64,000 nt of DNA from Prevotella sp. UBA2742 (lineage in GTDB: Bacteria > Bacteroidota > Bacteroidia > Bacteroidales > Bacteroidaceae): the NCBI GenBank assembly GCA_002353485.1, contig DEJS01000010.1:79870-143869 (forward strand), in the 5' to 3' direction. The position numbers and the translations under genes were made by a program. Position 1 is the stretch's first letter. The number at the start of each line of letters is the position of its first letter. Under the pieces are notes generated by a model, which did not search any database, had not been told where the DNA came from, and saw only the letters and a program-made list of their open reading frames with translations. Positions 7,952 to 15,822 of this stretch are shown here, in pieces.

Positions 7952-8908
7952 ATGGGTATTTTTGGATTCTTTAATAAGGATAAGAAGGAAACTTTGGACA
8001 AAGGTCTGGAGAAGACCAAGACCAGTGTGTTCGACAAGCTGGCGCGTGCAGTGGCTGGTAAATCGAAGGTAGACGACGACGTACTTGACAACCTGGAAGA
8101 GGTGCTTATCACCTCAGATGTGGGGGTGGAAACCACGCTGAAAATCATTGAGCGTATTGAGGAACGTGTGGCGCGTGACAAGTATGTGTCTACCAATGAA
8201 CTCAATGCCATCCTGCGCGACGAGATAGCGTCACTGTTGGCTGAGAACAATAGTGAGGATAACGACAACTGGGACCTTCCCAGTGATCATAAACCCTATG
8301 TCATCTTGGTGGTTGGTGTTAATGGCGTGGGCAAGACTACTACCATTGGCAAGCTGGCTTGGCAGTTTAAGCAGGCTGGTAAGAAAGTGTATCTGGGTGC
8401 TGCGGATACCTTCCGTGCTGCTGCTGTTGAGCAGTTATGCATCTGGGGCGAACGTGTTGGGGTGCCTGTGGTAAAGCAGCAGATGGGCTCTGACCCGGCC
8501 TCTGTGGCCTTCGATACTCTTCAGAGCGCCAAGGCCAATGGTGCTGACGTGGTGCTGATTGACACTGCAGGCCGACTGCACAATAAGGTGGGACTGATGA
8601 ACGAGCTGAAGAAGATTAAGGATGTTATGAAGAAAGTGCTTCCTGAGGCTCCTGATGAGGTTATGCTCGTGTTAGACGGTTCTACAGGACAGAATGCCTT
8701 CGAGCAGGCTAAGCAGTTCTCTGCCGTTACGCAGATTACTTCGCTGGCCATCACCAAACTCGACGGTACGGCAAAGGGTGGTGTCGTCATCGGCATCTCT
8801 GACCAGCTGAAGGTGCCCGTAAAGTATATTGGACTGGGAGAAGGTATGAAAGACCTTCAGCTCTTTAACAAGACTCAGTTTGTCGACTCATTGTTTAAGC
8901 ATGAATAA
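7952..8908 (+). CDS. ftsY: FtsY, signal recognition particle receptor GTPase
   Basis: 318 residues. FtsY docks SRP-ribosome complexes at the inner membrane. The N domain (about residues 20-90) is followed by the G domain with P-loop GVNGVGKTT, the insertion-box region GAADTFRAAAVEQL, DTAGRLHNK and TKLDGTAKGG. The acidic A domain of E. coli FtsY is absent and replaced by a short amphipathic start (MGIFGFFNKDKK). The ATG at 7952 is chosen over an upstream TTG (7931) that falls inside the -7 box. The stop overlaps the rimO start by 8 bp. Confidence 0.96.
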   Translation: MGIFGFFNKDKKETLDKGLEKTKTSVFDKLARAVAGKSKVDDDVLDNLEEVLITSDVGVETTLKIIERIEERVARDKYVSTNELNAILRDEIASLLAENNSEDNDNWDLPSDHKPYVILVVGVNGVGKTTTIGKLAWQFKQAGKKVYLGAADTFRAAAVEQLCIWGERVGVPVVKQQMGSDPASVAFDTLQSAKANGADVVLIDTAGRLHNKVGLMNELKKIKDVMKKVLPEAPDEVMLVLDGSTGQNAFEQAKQFSAVTQITSLAITKLDGTAKGGVVIGISDQLKVPVKYIGLGEGMKDLQLFNKTQFVDSLFKHE

Positions 8909-10247
8909 GCCAACGATAGACTTCATATCGCTGGGTTGTTCGAAGAACCTCGTCGACTCGGAGATGCTGATGGGCCTCTTCAAGGCTCACGGTTACCATG
9001 TCACCCACGATGCAGGGCGTCCTGAGGGCGATATTGCCGTGGTGAACACCTGTGGCTTCATAGAAGATGCCAAGCAGGAGAGTATTGACACCATTCTCGA
9101 ATTGGCGCAAGCCAAGGAAGAAGGACGCTTGAAGCGACTCTACGTGATGGGGTGTCTCTCGGAACGCTATCTGGCCGATCTGGAAGCGGAAATTCCTGAG
9201 GTGGACGGCTGGTATGGAAAGTTCAACTATCGTAAGATTCTGGAAGACTTAGAGCGTATAGAGGGACTAAAGAATATAATAGGGCCAGAGACTCCGGAAG
9301 GAACAGGGCCTAAAGACAAACAGGTTCCATTCCGTCATATAACTACCCCAGGTCACTATGCCTACCTGAAGATTTCGGAGGGTTGTGACCGTCACTGTGC
9401 CTACTGTGCCATTCCTCTTATTACAGGCAGACATCAGAGTCGGCCTATGAAGGAAATCCTGGACGAGGTGCGATGGCTGGTCAGTCAGGGCGTGAAGGAG
9501 TTTCAGGTTATTGCCCAGGAACTGACCTACTATGGCGTAGACCTTGACGGACGGCAGCATATAGCAGAGCTGGTGGAGCAGATGGCCGACATTGAAGGCG
9601 TGGAGTGGATACGCCTGCACTATGCCTATCCGGCTCATTTTCCGTGGGACTTGCTGAGGGTGATGCGCGAGAAGCCGAACGTATGTCGCTATCTGGACAT
9701 TGCCTTGCAGCACATCAGTGACCATATGCTGAGTCGTATGCAAAGGCATTTTACCAAGCAGGAGACCTACGAACTCATTGAACGCATGCGTCGCGAGGTC
9801 CCTGGTATCCATCTGCGTACCACGCTGATGGTGGGCTTCCCTGGCGAGACTGACGAAGACTTTCAGGAACTGCTGGCCTTTACCCGTTGGGCACGCTTCG
9901 AACGGATGGGAGCCTTTGCCTATAGCGAGGAAGACGGTACCTACAGTGCTGATCACTATGCCGACGACGTGCCTCAAGAGGTGAAGCAACAGCGCTTGGA
10001 CAAACTGATGCGTGTGCAGCAGAATATCTCAGCTGAGATAGAAGCCGCTAAGATAGGACAGACGCTACGTGTCATCATAGACCGTCAGGAGGGCGACTGG
10101 TATGTGGGACGCTCGGAGTTCTGCTCGCCAGAAGTAGACCCAGAGGTGCTTATCCCCGGCAATGAAGATTTGACGATAGGGGCCTTCTATGAGGTACGTG
10201 TCACTGATGCTGAAGAATTTGACTTATACGCTACTACAAGGGTATGA
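8901..10247 (+). CDS. rimO: RimO, ribosomal protein S12 methylthiotransferase
   Basis: Radical-SAM enzyme of 448 residues that methylthiolates a conserved aspartate of ribosomal protein S12. The N-terminal UPF0004 domain carries its three cluster cysteines in LGCSKNLVDSE, NTCGFI and MGCLSERY. The radical-SAM triad is CDRHCAYC, and a C-terminal TRAM domain begins near residue 380. RimO rather than MiaB is indicated by DFISLGCSKNLVDSEML and the S12-type spacing. The start at 8901 overlaps ftsY, indicating translational coupling, and the stop overlaps the next gene by 4 bp. Confidence 0.94.
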   Translation: MNKPTIDFISLGCSKNLVDSEMLMGLFKAHGYHVTHDAGRPEGDIAVVNTCGFIEDAKQESIDTILELAQAKEEGRLKRLYVMGCLSERYLADLEAEIPEVDGWYGKFNYRKILEDLERIEGLKNIIGPETPEGTGPKDKQVPFRHITTPGHYAYLKISEGCDRHCAYCAIPLITGRHQSRPMKEILDEVRWLVSQGVKEFQVIAQELTYYGVDLDGRQHIAELVEQMADIEGVEWIRLHYAYPAHFPWDLLRVMREKPNVCRYLDIALQHISDHMLSRMQRHFTKQETYELIERMRREVPGIHLRTTLMVGFPGETDEDFQELLAFTRWARFERMGAFAYSEEDGTYSADHYADDVPQEVKQQRLDKLMRVQQNISAEIEAAKIGQTLRVIIDRQEGDWYVGRSEFCSPEVDPEVLIPGNEDLTIGAFYEVRVTDAEEFDLYATTRV

Positions 10248-10528
10248 ACAATAAAGAATTTATTGCCGAACTGGCTGAACGCACGGGCTATACGCCCAAG
10301 GACACCCAGAAGCTGGTGAACAACATCATTGCTGCAATGGGTGACGCCTTCCAGGAGGATAGCAGTGTGCTGGTGCAGAACTTTGGAACCTTTGAGGCGA
10401 AGAAGAAGTTAGAACGTGTCATTGTGAATCCAGCCTCAGGACAACGCATGCTGGTGCCCCCTAAGTTGGTGCTGACCTTTAAACCCAACCAGACGTGGAA
10501 AGACAAACTGAAAGGAGGAGGCCGTTGA
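10244..10528 (+). CDS. HU/IHF-family DNA-binding protein
   Basis: 94 residues forming a single HU-fold domain: helical N-terminus (NNKEFIAELAERTGYTPKDT), the signature VQNFGTFEAKKKLERVIVNP, and the beta-arm end VLTFKPNQTWKDKL. It binds and bends DNA as a dimer. It overlaps rimO by 4 bp and is followed 2 bp later by a second HU-domain gene, so the two may be made together and could heterodimerise, which is inference. Confidence 0.92.
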   Translation: MNNKEFIAELAERTGYTPKDTQKLVNNIIAAMGDAFQEDSSVLVQNFGTFEAKKKLERVIVNPASGQRMLVPPKLVLTFKPNQTWKDKLKGGGR

Positions 10529-10530
10529 CG

Positions 10531-11625
10531 ATGGGAAAGGTGACGATACAGGATATTGCAGCCATTCTTATAGAAAAGAACGGCTTAGACAAGCGCCAGG
10601 CCAACGCCTTTGCGTCGGCTATGTTTGCGCTGATTCAGGAACGTCTCGAGACCGACCCTCAGGTGAAGGTCAAGGGGCTGGGAACGTTTAAGATTATCGA
10701 GGTGGAGGCTCGCGAAAGCATTAGCGTGCATAGTGGCGAGCGTGTCACTATCAGCGGCCACTCTAAGGTGACGTTCACACCTGATGCCATTATGAAGGAA
10801 CTGGTGAACAAACCCTTTGCTGATTTCGAGACTGTGGTGCTGAACGATGGAGTAGAGTTTTCTGACATTCAGGAAGAGTCTGAAGAAGAAGTCACGGAGG
10901 ACTCAGAGCCCGTAGTTGAGGCGCTGCCCGTGGCTGATTCACCAGGACCGTCAGAAGAGTCCGATGCTGATAATTCTGTACAATCTGTAGAAGAACCAGC
11001 CGCTCTGGTGCAGCCCCTGATAGCTGATGCTGAAGAGCCTGCTTCCCCAGAGCCAGAGGATGATATTCCGCAAGAGCAAGAAGAGGAACTTAGACGTCCA
11101 TGGGGACGATGGATTCTTACTGCTTTGGGTGTGTTGCTGCTGATGGCTTTGTCTGCCCTGGGGGGCTATTACTATGGTCTGCAGGGTGGCGGTCTTACGA
11201 CTGTTGCTCCTGACACTGTGGTCGTCAAGGATACTGTTGTCGTACATGACTCCATCCAGGCTGCGCCTCTTGATTCCGTTGCTGTTACAAAGCCTAAGAC
11301 AGAGAAACCTGTAGTGGCTGAGCCCAAGAAGGATGAACCCGCAGTGGCCGACCCCAAGAAGCAGGCTCCCGATGCTACAGCAACCGTCGACAAATATGCC
11401 CAAAAGGACGCTCGTGTACGTCTCGGTGCGTATCGCATAGTGGGTTTAGACCACGAGGTGAAGGTGTTGGCCGGGCAGACATTCTACAGCATCTGTCGTG
11501 CCCACCTGGGACCTGACATGGAATGCTATGTCGAGGTGTTCAACGACCTGCCTCAGAATCCCAAAGTCAAGGAGGGACAGGTCATAAAGATTCCCAAGCT
11601 ACAGCTGAAGAAACGGCGCAGGTAA
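10531..11625 (+). CDS. HU domain - transmembrane - LysM fusion protein
   Basis: 364 residues. Residues 1-95 are an HU fold (KGLGTFKIIEVEARES, TISGHSKVTFTP). Residues 115-188 are very acidic and proline-rich. A single membrane segment lies at about 194-216, preceded by RRPWGR, so positive-inside predicts the HU domain in the cytoplasm. A periplasmic Lys/Pro-rich linker leads to a LysM-like domain at about 300-357 (GQTFYSICRAHLGPDM, VKEGQVIKIP). This would place DNA binding and peptidoglycan binding on either side of the inner membrane. An AAAGGAGGAGG purine run at 10511 precedes the ATG, unusual here. Function is not known to me. Confidence 0.88.
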   Translation: MGKVTIQDIAAILIEKNGLDKRQANAFASAMFALIQERLETDPQVKVKGLGTFKIIEVEARESISVHSGERVTISGHSKVTFTPDAIMKELVNKPFADFETVVLNDGVEFSDIQEESEEEVTEDSEPVVEALPVADSPGPSEESDADNSVQSVEEPAALVQPLIADAEEPASPEPEDDIPQEQEEELRRPWGRWILTALGVLLLMALSALGGYYYGLQGGGLTTVAPDTVVVKDTVVVHDSIQAAPLDSVAVTKPKTEKPVVAEPKKDEPAVADPKKQAPDATATVDKYAQKDARVRLGAYRIVGLDHEVKVLAGQTFYSICRAHLGPDMECYVEVFNDLPQNPKVKEGQVIKIPKLQLKKRRR

Positions 11626-11665
11626 GGGTCGCTTCTTCGCTTTACGGCACCCTTTTCAAGTAACG

Positions 11666-11729
11666 AAGTGGGACTTTCCTCCGATGAAAGTCCCACTTTG
11701 CTTCGTGGAAAGTCCCGCTTTGCTCCGTG
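11666..11729 (+). repeat. Hairpin plus 22-nt direct repeats after the HU-LysM gene
   Basis: A perfect 13-bp stem (AAGTGGGACTTTC 11666-11678 with GAAAGTCCCACTT 11686-11698) leads into a direct repeat with unit GGAAAGTCCCRCTTTGCTYC, two good copies and a partial third, period 22. There is no T-run after the stem, so this part is not a terminator. Confidence 0.75.
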
Positions 11730-11742
11730 GAAAGTTGCTGGG

Positions 11743-11788
11743 CGCCTGGTGCTGAAACGCGCCCAGGCGTTCGCCAAAGGCGTTTTTT
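11743..11788 (+). terminator. Probable terminator before the Bat operon
   Basis: CGCCTGG (11743-11749) pairs with CCAGGCG (11763-11769); a smaller CGCC-AAA-GGCG hairpin then leads into six T residues ending at 11788. This separates the HU-LysM gene from moxR. Confidence 0.6.
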
Positions 11789-11855
11789 AATATTTAATGC
11801 CGAATATTTAATATAATTTAGGTATGCGTGTGCGCGATATGACAGGGAAAATGTG

Positions 11856-11863
11856 TACTTTTG
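11856..11863 (+). promoter_or_regulatory. -7 box for the Bat operon
   Basis: TACTTTTG matches TAnnTTTG, giving a leader of about 42 nt before the moxR ATG at 11910. No clear -33 TTTG is seen. It is the only promoter box I recognise before 29.2 kb on this strand. Confidence 0.6.
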
Positions 11864-11909
11864 CAGTCAAATTGACAGTAAAAGGTAAAAAGCGTAAAAA
11901 TAAAGAATT

Positions 11910-12905
11910 ATGGCAGAAGCTATTGACATCCGCGAGTTGAACCTGCGGATAGAACAACAAAGTGGTTTCGTCACCAATCTGGTGACGGGCATGGACCGTG
12001 TGATAGTAGGGCAGAAGCACCTGGTAGACTCGCTGCTGATTGGCCTGTTGAGCGATGGCAATATCCTGTTGGAAGGTGTGCCGGGCCTGGCCAAGACGCT
12101 GGCCATCAAGACCTTGGCACAGCTGATAGATGCTACATACTCGCGTATACAGTTCACTCCCGACCTGTTGCCTGCAGACGTGACAGGTACGATGATTTAT
12201 TCGCAGAAGGACGAGAAGTTCCAGGTCAAGCGTGGCCCTGTGTTTGCCAACTTCGTGCTGGCCGACGAAATCAACCGTGCTCCGGCCAAGGTGCAGAGCG
12301 CATTGCTTGAGGCCATGCAGGAGAAGCAGGTAACCATCGGCTCTGAGACCTTTGACCTGCCCAACCCCTTCCTGGTGATGGCCACGCAGAACCCCATTGA
12401 GCAGGAAGGCACCTACCCGCTGCCCGAGGCACAGGTAGACCGTTTCATGCTGAAGGTGGTTATCGGCTATCCCACCATTGACGAGGAGAAGAAGATTATC
12501 CGCGAGAACATAGGCGAGGGCCTGCCCCGTGTGACACCAGTAACCACGGCCGAGGAAATACTGAAGGCGCGCCAGGTGGTGCGCGAGGTGTATCTGGACG
12601 AGAAGATAGAGCAGTACATTGCTGATATCGTCTTTGCCACCCGCTATCCAGACCGCTATGGTCTGAAGGATATGAAGGACATGATTTCCTTCGGAGGTTC
12701 GCCCCGTGCAAGTATCAATCTGGCCAAGGCCGCCCGTGCCTACGCCTTCATCAAGCGTCGCGGCTATGTGGTGCCTGAGGATGTGCGTGCCGTGGCTCAC
12801 GACGTGCTGCGCCACCGCATAGGTCTTACTTACGAGGCCGAGGCTTCTAATGTGACCAGCGAGGAAATAGTCTCTAAAATCATCAATAAGGTCGAGGTGC
12901 CTTGA
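11910..12905 (+). CDS. MoxR-type AAA+ ATPase of the Bat operon
   Basis: 331 residues. Walker A GVPGLAKT, Walker B VLADEINRAP, the sensor region VMATQNPIEQEGTYPLPEAQ and the C-terminal lid are intact. MoxR ATPases are thought to act as chaperones for proteins with von Willebrand A domains, and here three such genes follow directly (DUF58, BatA, BatB). The stop overlaps the DUF58 start by one base, indicating coupled translation. Confidence 0.93.
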   Translation: MAEAIDIRELNLRIEQQSGFVTNLVTGMDRVIVGQKHLVDSLLIGLLSDGNILLEGVPGLAKTLAIKTLAQLIDATYSRIQFTPDLLPADVTGTMIYSQKDEKFQVKRGPVFANFVLADEINRAPAKVQSALLEAMQEKQVTIGSETFDLPNPFLVMATQNPIEQEGTYPLPEAQVDRFMLKVVIGYPTIDEEKKIIRENIGEGLPRVTPVTTAEEILKARQVVREVYLDEKIEQYIADIVFATRYPDRYGLKDMKDMISFGGSPRASINLAKAARAYAFIKRRGYVVPEDVRAVAHDVLRHRIGLTYEAEASNVTSEEIVSKIINKVEVP

Positions 12906-13774
12906 TGGAAACAAGCGAGATCATAAAGAAAGTTCGGAAGATAGAGATTAAGGCGCGCGGCCTCAGCTCGAATGTCTTCGCAGGGCAGTACCACTCAGCC
13001 TTCAAGGGTAGGGGTATGGCCTTCTCGGAGGTGCGCGAATACCAGTATGGTGACGACGTGCGCGACATCGACTGGAACGTGACGGCCCGTTTCCATCGTC
13101 CCTACGTCAAGGTGTTCGAGGAGGAGCGCGAGCTCACCGTCATGCTGCTCATCGACGTCAGCGGCTCGCTGGACTTTGGCACGCAGCGCCAGATGAAGCG
13201 CGACATGGTGACCGAGATTGCTGCCACCATTGCCTTCTCGGCCATCCAGAACAACGACAAGATAGGCGTGGTGTTCTTCTCTGACCGTATCGAGAAGTAC
13301 ATCCCACCCAAGAAAGGACGAAAGCACATTCTTTATATCATCCGCGAGATGCTCGACTTCAAACCCGTGTCGAAGCGTACCGACGTGAAGCAGGCACTGG
13401 AGTTCCTTACCAGCGTCAGCAAGCGTCGCTGTACTGCCTTCGTGCTGAGCGACTTCTACGTGCAGCAGGACTTCCTGCAGCCCCTTCAGATTGCCAACAG
13501 AAAGCACGACGTGGTGGCTCTGCAAGTGTACGACCTGCGTGCCAAGGAACTGCCCGACGTAGGACTGATGCGCGTGGTAGATGCCGAGACAGGACACGAG
13601 CAGTATATCGACACCTCGAGCAAGCGTCTCCGTCAGGCCCATGAGAAGTACTGGCATCAACGCCAGGAACAGCTGCGTGAGACGATGAACAAAAGCAATG
13701 TCGATCTGGTCTCCATGGCTACCAACGAAGACTATGTCAAGGCATTGCTGATGCTGTTTAAACAAAGAAGCTAA
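12905..13774 (+). CDS. DUF58 protein with VWA-like domain
   Basis: 289 residues. The DUF58 signature GDDVRDIDWNVTARF is present, followed by a VWA-like fold beginning VMLLIDVSGSLDFG with an intact DxSxS metal site. It always accompanies MoxR in this type of operon and may be its client. It has no membrane segment, unlike many DUF58 proteins, so it is probably cytosolic. The ATG at 12905 overlaps the moxR stop; the preceding TTG is not needed. One-base overlap with the next gene. Confidence 0.9.
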   Translation: METSEIIKKVRKIEIKARGLSSNVFAGQYHSAFKGRGMAFSEVREYQYGDDVRDIDWNVTARFHRPYVKVFEEERELTVMLLIDVSGSLDFGTQRQMKRDMVTEIAATIAFSAIQNNDKIGVVFFSDRIEKYIPPKKGRKHILYIIREMLDFKPVSKRTDVKQALEFLTSVSKRRCTAFVLSDFYVQQDFLQPLQIANRKHDVVALQVYDLRAKELPDVGLMRVVDAETGHEQYIDTSSKRLRQAHEKYWHQRQEQLRETMNKSNVDLVSMATNEDYVKALLMLFKQRS

Positions 13775-14817
13775 TGAAGAGACTGCTTATAGTAAACATG
13801 TTGATAGCCTGCCACTTGCTGACATTTGCTCAGGCAAGTGTAAAGGCTGTCATAAACCCTATTGAAATGCTCATCGGCCAGCAGGCTACGGTGACGCTGA
13901 CGGTAGAGGCCAAGGACGACGCCAAGGTGGAATGGCCCGTGCTCCAGGCCCGCCAGATGCTCGTCCCAGGGGTGGAAGTCGTCAATACCCACCATCCCGA
14001 TTCCCGCACCATGGACATTGTGCTGACATCGTTCGACGGCAACCTCTATCCGTTGCCAGCCTTCAAGGTAAAGGTTGACGGAAAGGACTATCAGAGCTCA
14101 GAACTCGCACTGAAGGTGCTCGAGATAGAGGTCGATACCACACAGATGAATAAGTTCTACCCCCCGAAGGACGTTCAGGACAACCCCTTCCTGTGGAGCG
14201 ACTGGTCAGCCCCCTTCTGGCTCAGCGTACTGGTGCTGCTGCTCATTGCCATTGGCTATTACCTGTATCTGCGCCTGCGCGACAACAAGCCCGTCATTGC
14301 ACACATCAAGATAGTGAAGCGCCTGCTGCCCCACCAGAAGGCTATGAAGGAGATAGAGCAAATCAAGGCCGACAAGATGGTAAGCTCGGAAAACCAGAAA
14401 GAATACTACACCAAGCTGACCGACACGCTGCGTAAGTATATTGAGGAGCGTTACGGCTTCTCGGCCATGGAGATGACCAGTTCCGAAATCATAGAACGCC
14501 TCATGGCCACCGGCGACCAGCAGTCGCTCGACGAGTTGCGACAGCTGTTCCTGACAGCCGACCTGGTTAAGTTTGCCAAGTACTCTACGATGATTAACGA
14601 GAACGACGCCAACCTCGTCAACGCCATCGACTTCATCAACCAGACCAAGCTTGAGAACCAGCCCACCGAGGAAGTCGAGAAACCCCAGTTGTCCGAGGCC
14701 GACCAGCGTTCGCAGAAGGAACGCCGCGTGCTGAAAGGCGTCATCTGGGCCATCGTCGCAGTTGCCGCCTGTCTGTTCTGCTACGCCGTCTACAGTGTTT
14801 ATCTATTGCTGATATAA
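13774..14817 (+). CDS. Bat-operon membrane protein with periplasmic N-terminal domain
   Basis: 347 residues. A signal peptide ends near residue 21, followed by a BatD-like beta-rich periplasmic domain to about 140, a membrane segment at 147-166, a cytoplasmic helical region containing EYYTKLTDTLRKYIEERYG, and a final membrane segment at the C-terminus. This protein regularly sits between DUF58 and BatA in Bacteroidota and has no assigned function. The helical segment resembles the cytoplasmic tail of BatD (compare DEVLRALWGYVGDKLNM in the BatD-BatE protein), suggesting the two share a partner. That comparison is mine. Confidence 0.85.
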   Translation: MKRLLIVNMLIACHLLTFAQASVKAVINPIEMLIGQQATVTLTVEAKDDAKVEWPVLQARQMLVPGVEVVNTHHPDSRTMDIVLTSFDGNLYPLPAFKVKVDGKDYQSSELALKVLEIEVDTTQMNKFYPPKDVQDNPFLWSDWSAPFWLSVLVLLLIAIGYYLYLRLRDNKPVIAHIKIVKRLLPHQKAMKEIEQIKADKMVSSENQKEYYTKLTDTLRKYIEERYGFSAMEMTSSEIIERLMATGDQQSLDELRQLFLTADLVKFAKYSTMINENDANLVNAIDFINQTKLENQPTEEVEKPQLSEADQRSQKERRVLKGVIWAIVAVAACLFCYAVYSVYLLLI

Positions 14818-14820
14818 GAA

Positions 14821-15819
14821 ATGGAATTTGCCAATAAAGAATATCTGTTGCTGCTCCTGCTGCTGATACCATACCTCATCTGGTATCTGATGTACAGGAA
14901 GAAATCCGAGCCCACCATGCGCATGAGCGACACAAACGTGTTCCGCTATGCTCCCCGTTCGTGGAAGGTGGCGCTCATGCCCCTGCAGCCCCTCCTGCGC
15001 ATGGCGGCCTTCGTGCTGCTCGTGTTGGTGCTGGCACGGCCTCAGACACAGAACTCATGGAAAAACCAGACCGTGGAAGGCATCGACATCATGCTGGCCA
15101 TGGACGTCTCGACATCCATGCTGGCCGAAGACCTGCGTCCCAACCGTATCGAGGCCGCCAAGCAGGTGGCAGCCGAGTTTATCGTGGGTCGCCCTGACGA
15201 CAACATCGGTCTGACCATCTTTGCCGGCGAGGCCTTCACACAGTGCCCCATGACCACCGACCACGCCTCACTGCTCAACCTGCTTCAAGGCGTGCGAACC
15301 GACATTGCTGCCCGTGGCTTGATAGAGGATGGCACAGCCATCGGCATGGGACTGGCCAATGCCGTCAGCCGACTGAAGGACTCTAAGGCCAAGAGCCGCG
15401 TGGTCATCCTGCTGACCGACGGTTCCAACAACCGTGGCGACCTGTCGCCAATGACTGCTGCCGAGATAGCCAAGAGCCTGGGCATCCGTGTCTACACCAT
15501 CGGTGTGGGTACCAACAAAGTGGCTCCTTACCCCATGCAGGTGGGAGGCGGAGTGCAGTATGTCAACATCCCTGTGGAGATTGACACCAAGACCCTCCTG
15601 GACATTGCCACCGCTACCGATGGCGATTTCTATCGGGCCACTAACAACCGTGAACTGCAGAACATCTACAAGGAGATTGACAAGCTGGAGAAGTCCAAGC
15701 TGAACGTCAAGAAGTTCAGCAAGAAGTACGAGGCCTACCAGCCCTTCGCACTGGCCGCAGCCATCATCCTCTTATTGGAAATTCTGCTCAGAATAACGAT
15801 ATTCCGTAAATTGCCGTAA
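14821..15819 (+). CDS. batA: BatA, VWA-domain membrane protein
   Basis: 332 residues: two N-terminal membrane segments (about 7-25 and 57-73), a periplasmic-side VWA domain with an intact MIDAS motif DVSTS (Asp95, Ser97, Ser99) and a C-terminal membrane helix (FALAAAIILLLEILLRITIF). It belongs to the Bacteroides aerotolerance group, in which Bat proteins are linked to oxygen tolerance and envelope stress. Three bases separate it from batB-batC. Confidence 0.92.
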   Translation: MEFANKEYLLLLLLLIPYLIWYLMYRKKSEPTMRMSDTNVFRYAPRSWKVALMPLQPLLRMAAFVLLVLVLARPQTQNSWKNQTVEGIDIMLAMDVSTSMLAEDLRPNRIEAAKQVAAEFIVGRPDDNIGLTIFAGEAFTQCPMTTDHASLLNLLQGVRTDIAARGLIEDGTAIGMGLANAVSRLKDSKAKSRVVILLTDGSNNRGDLSPMTAAEIAKSLGIRVYTIGVGTNKVAPYPMQVGGGVQYVNIPVEIDTKTLLDIATATDGDFYRATNNRELQNIYKEIDKLEKSKLNVKKFSKKYEAYQPFALAAAIILLLEILLRITIFRKLP

Positions 15820-15822
15820 GCT

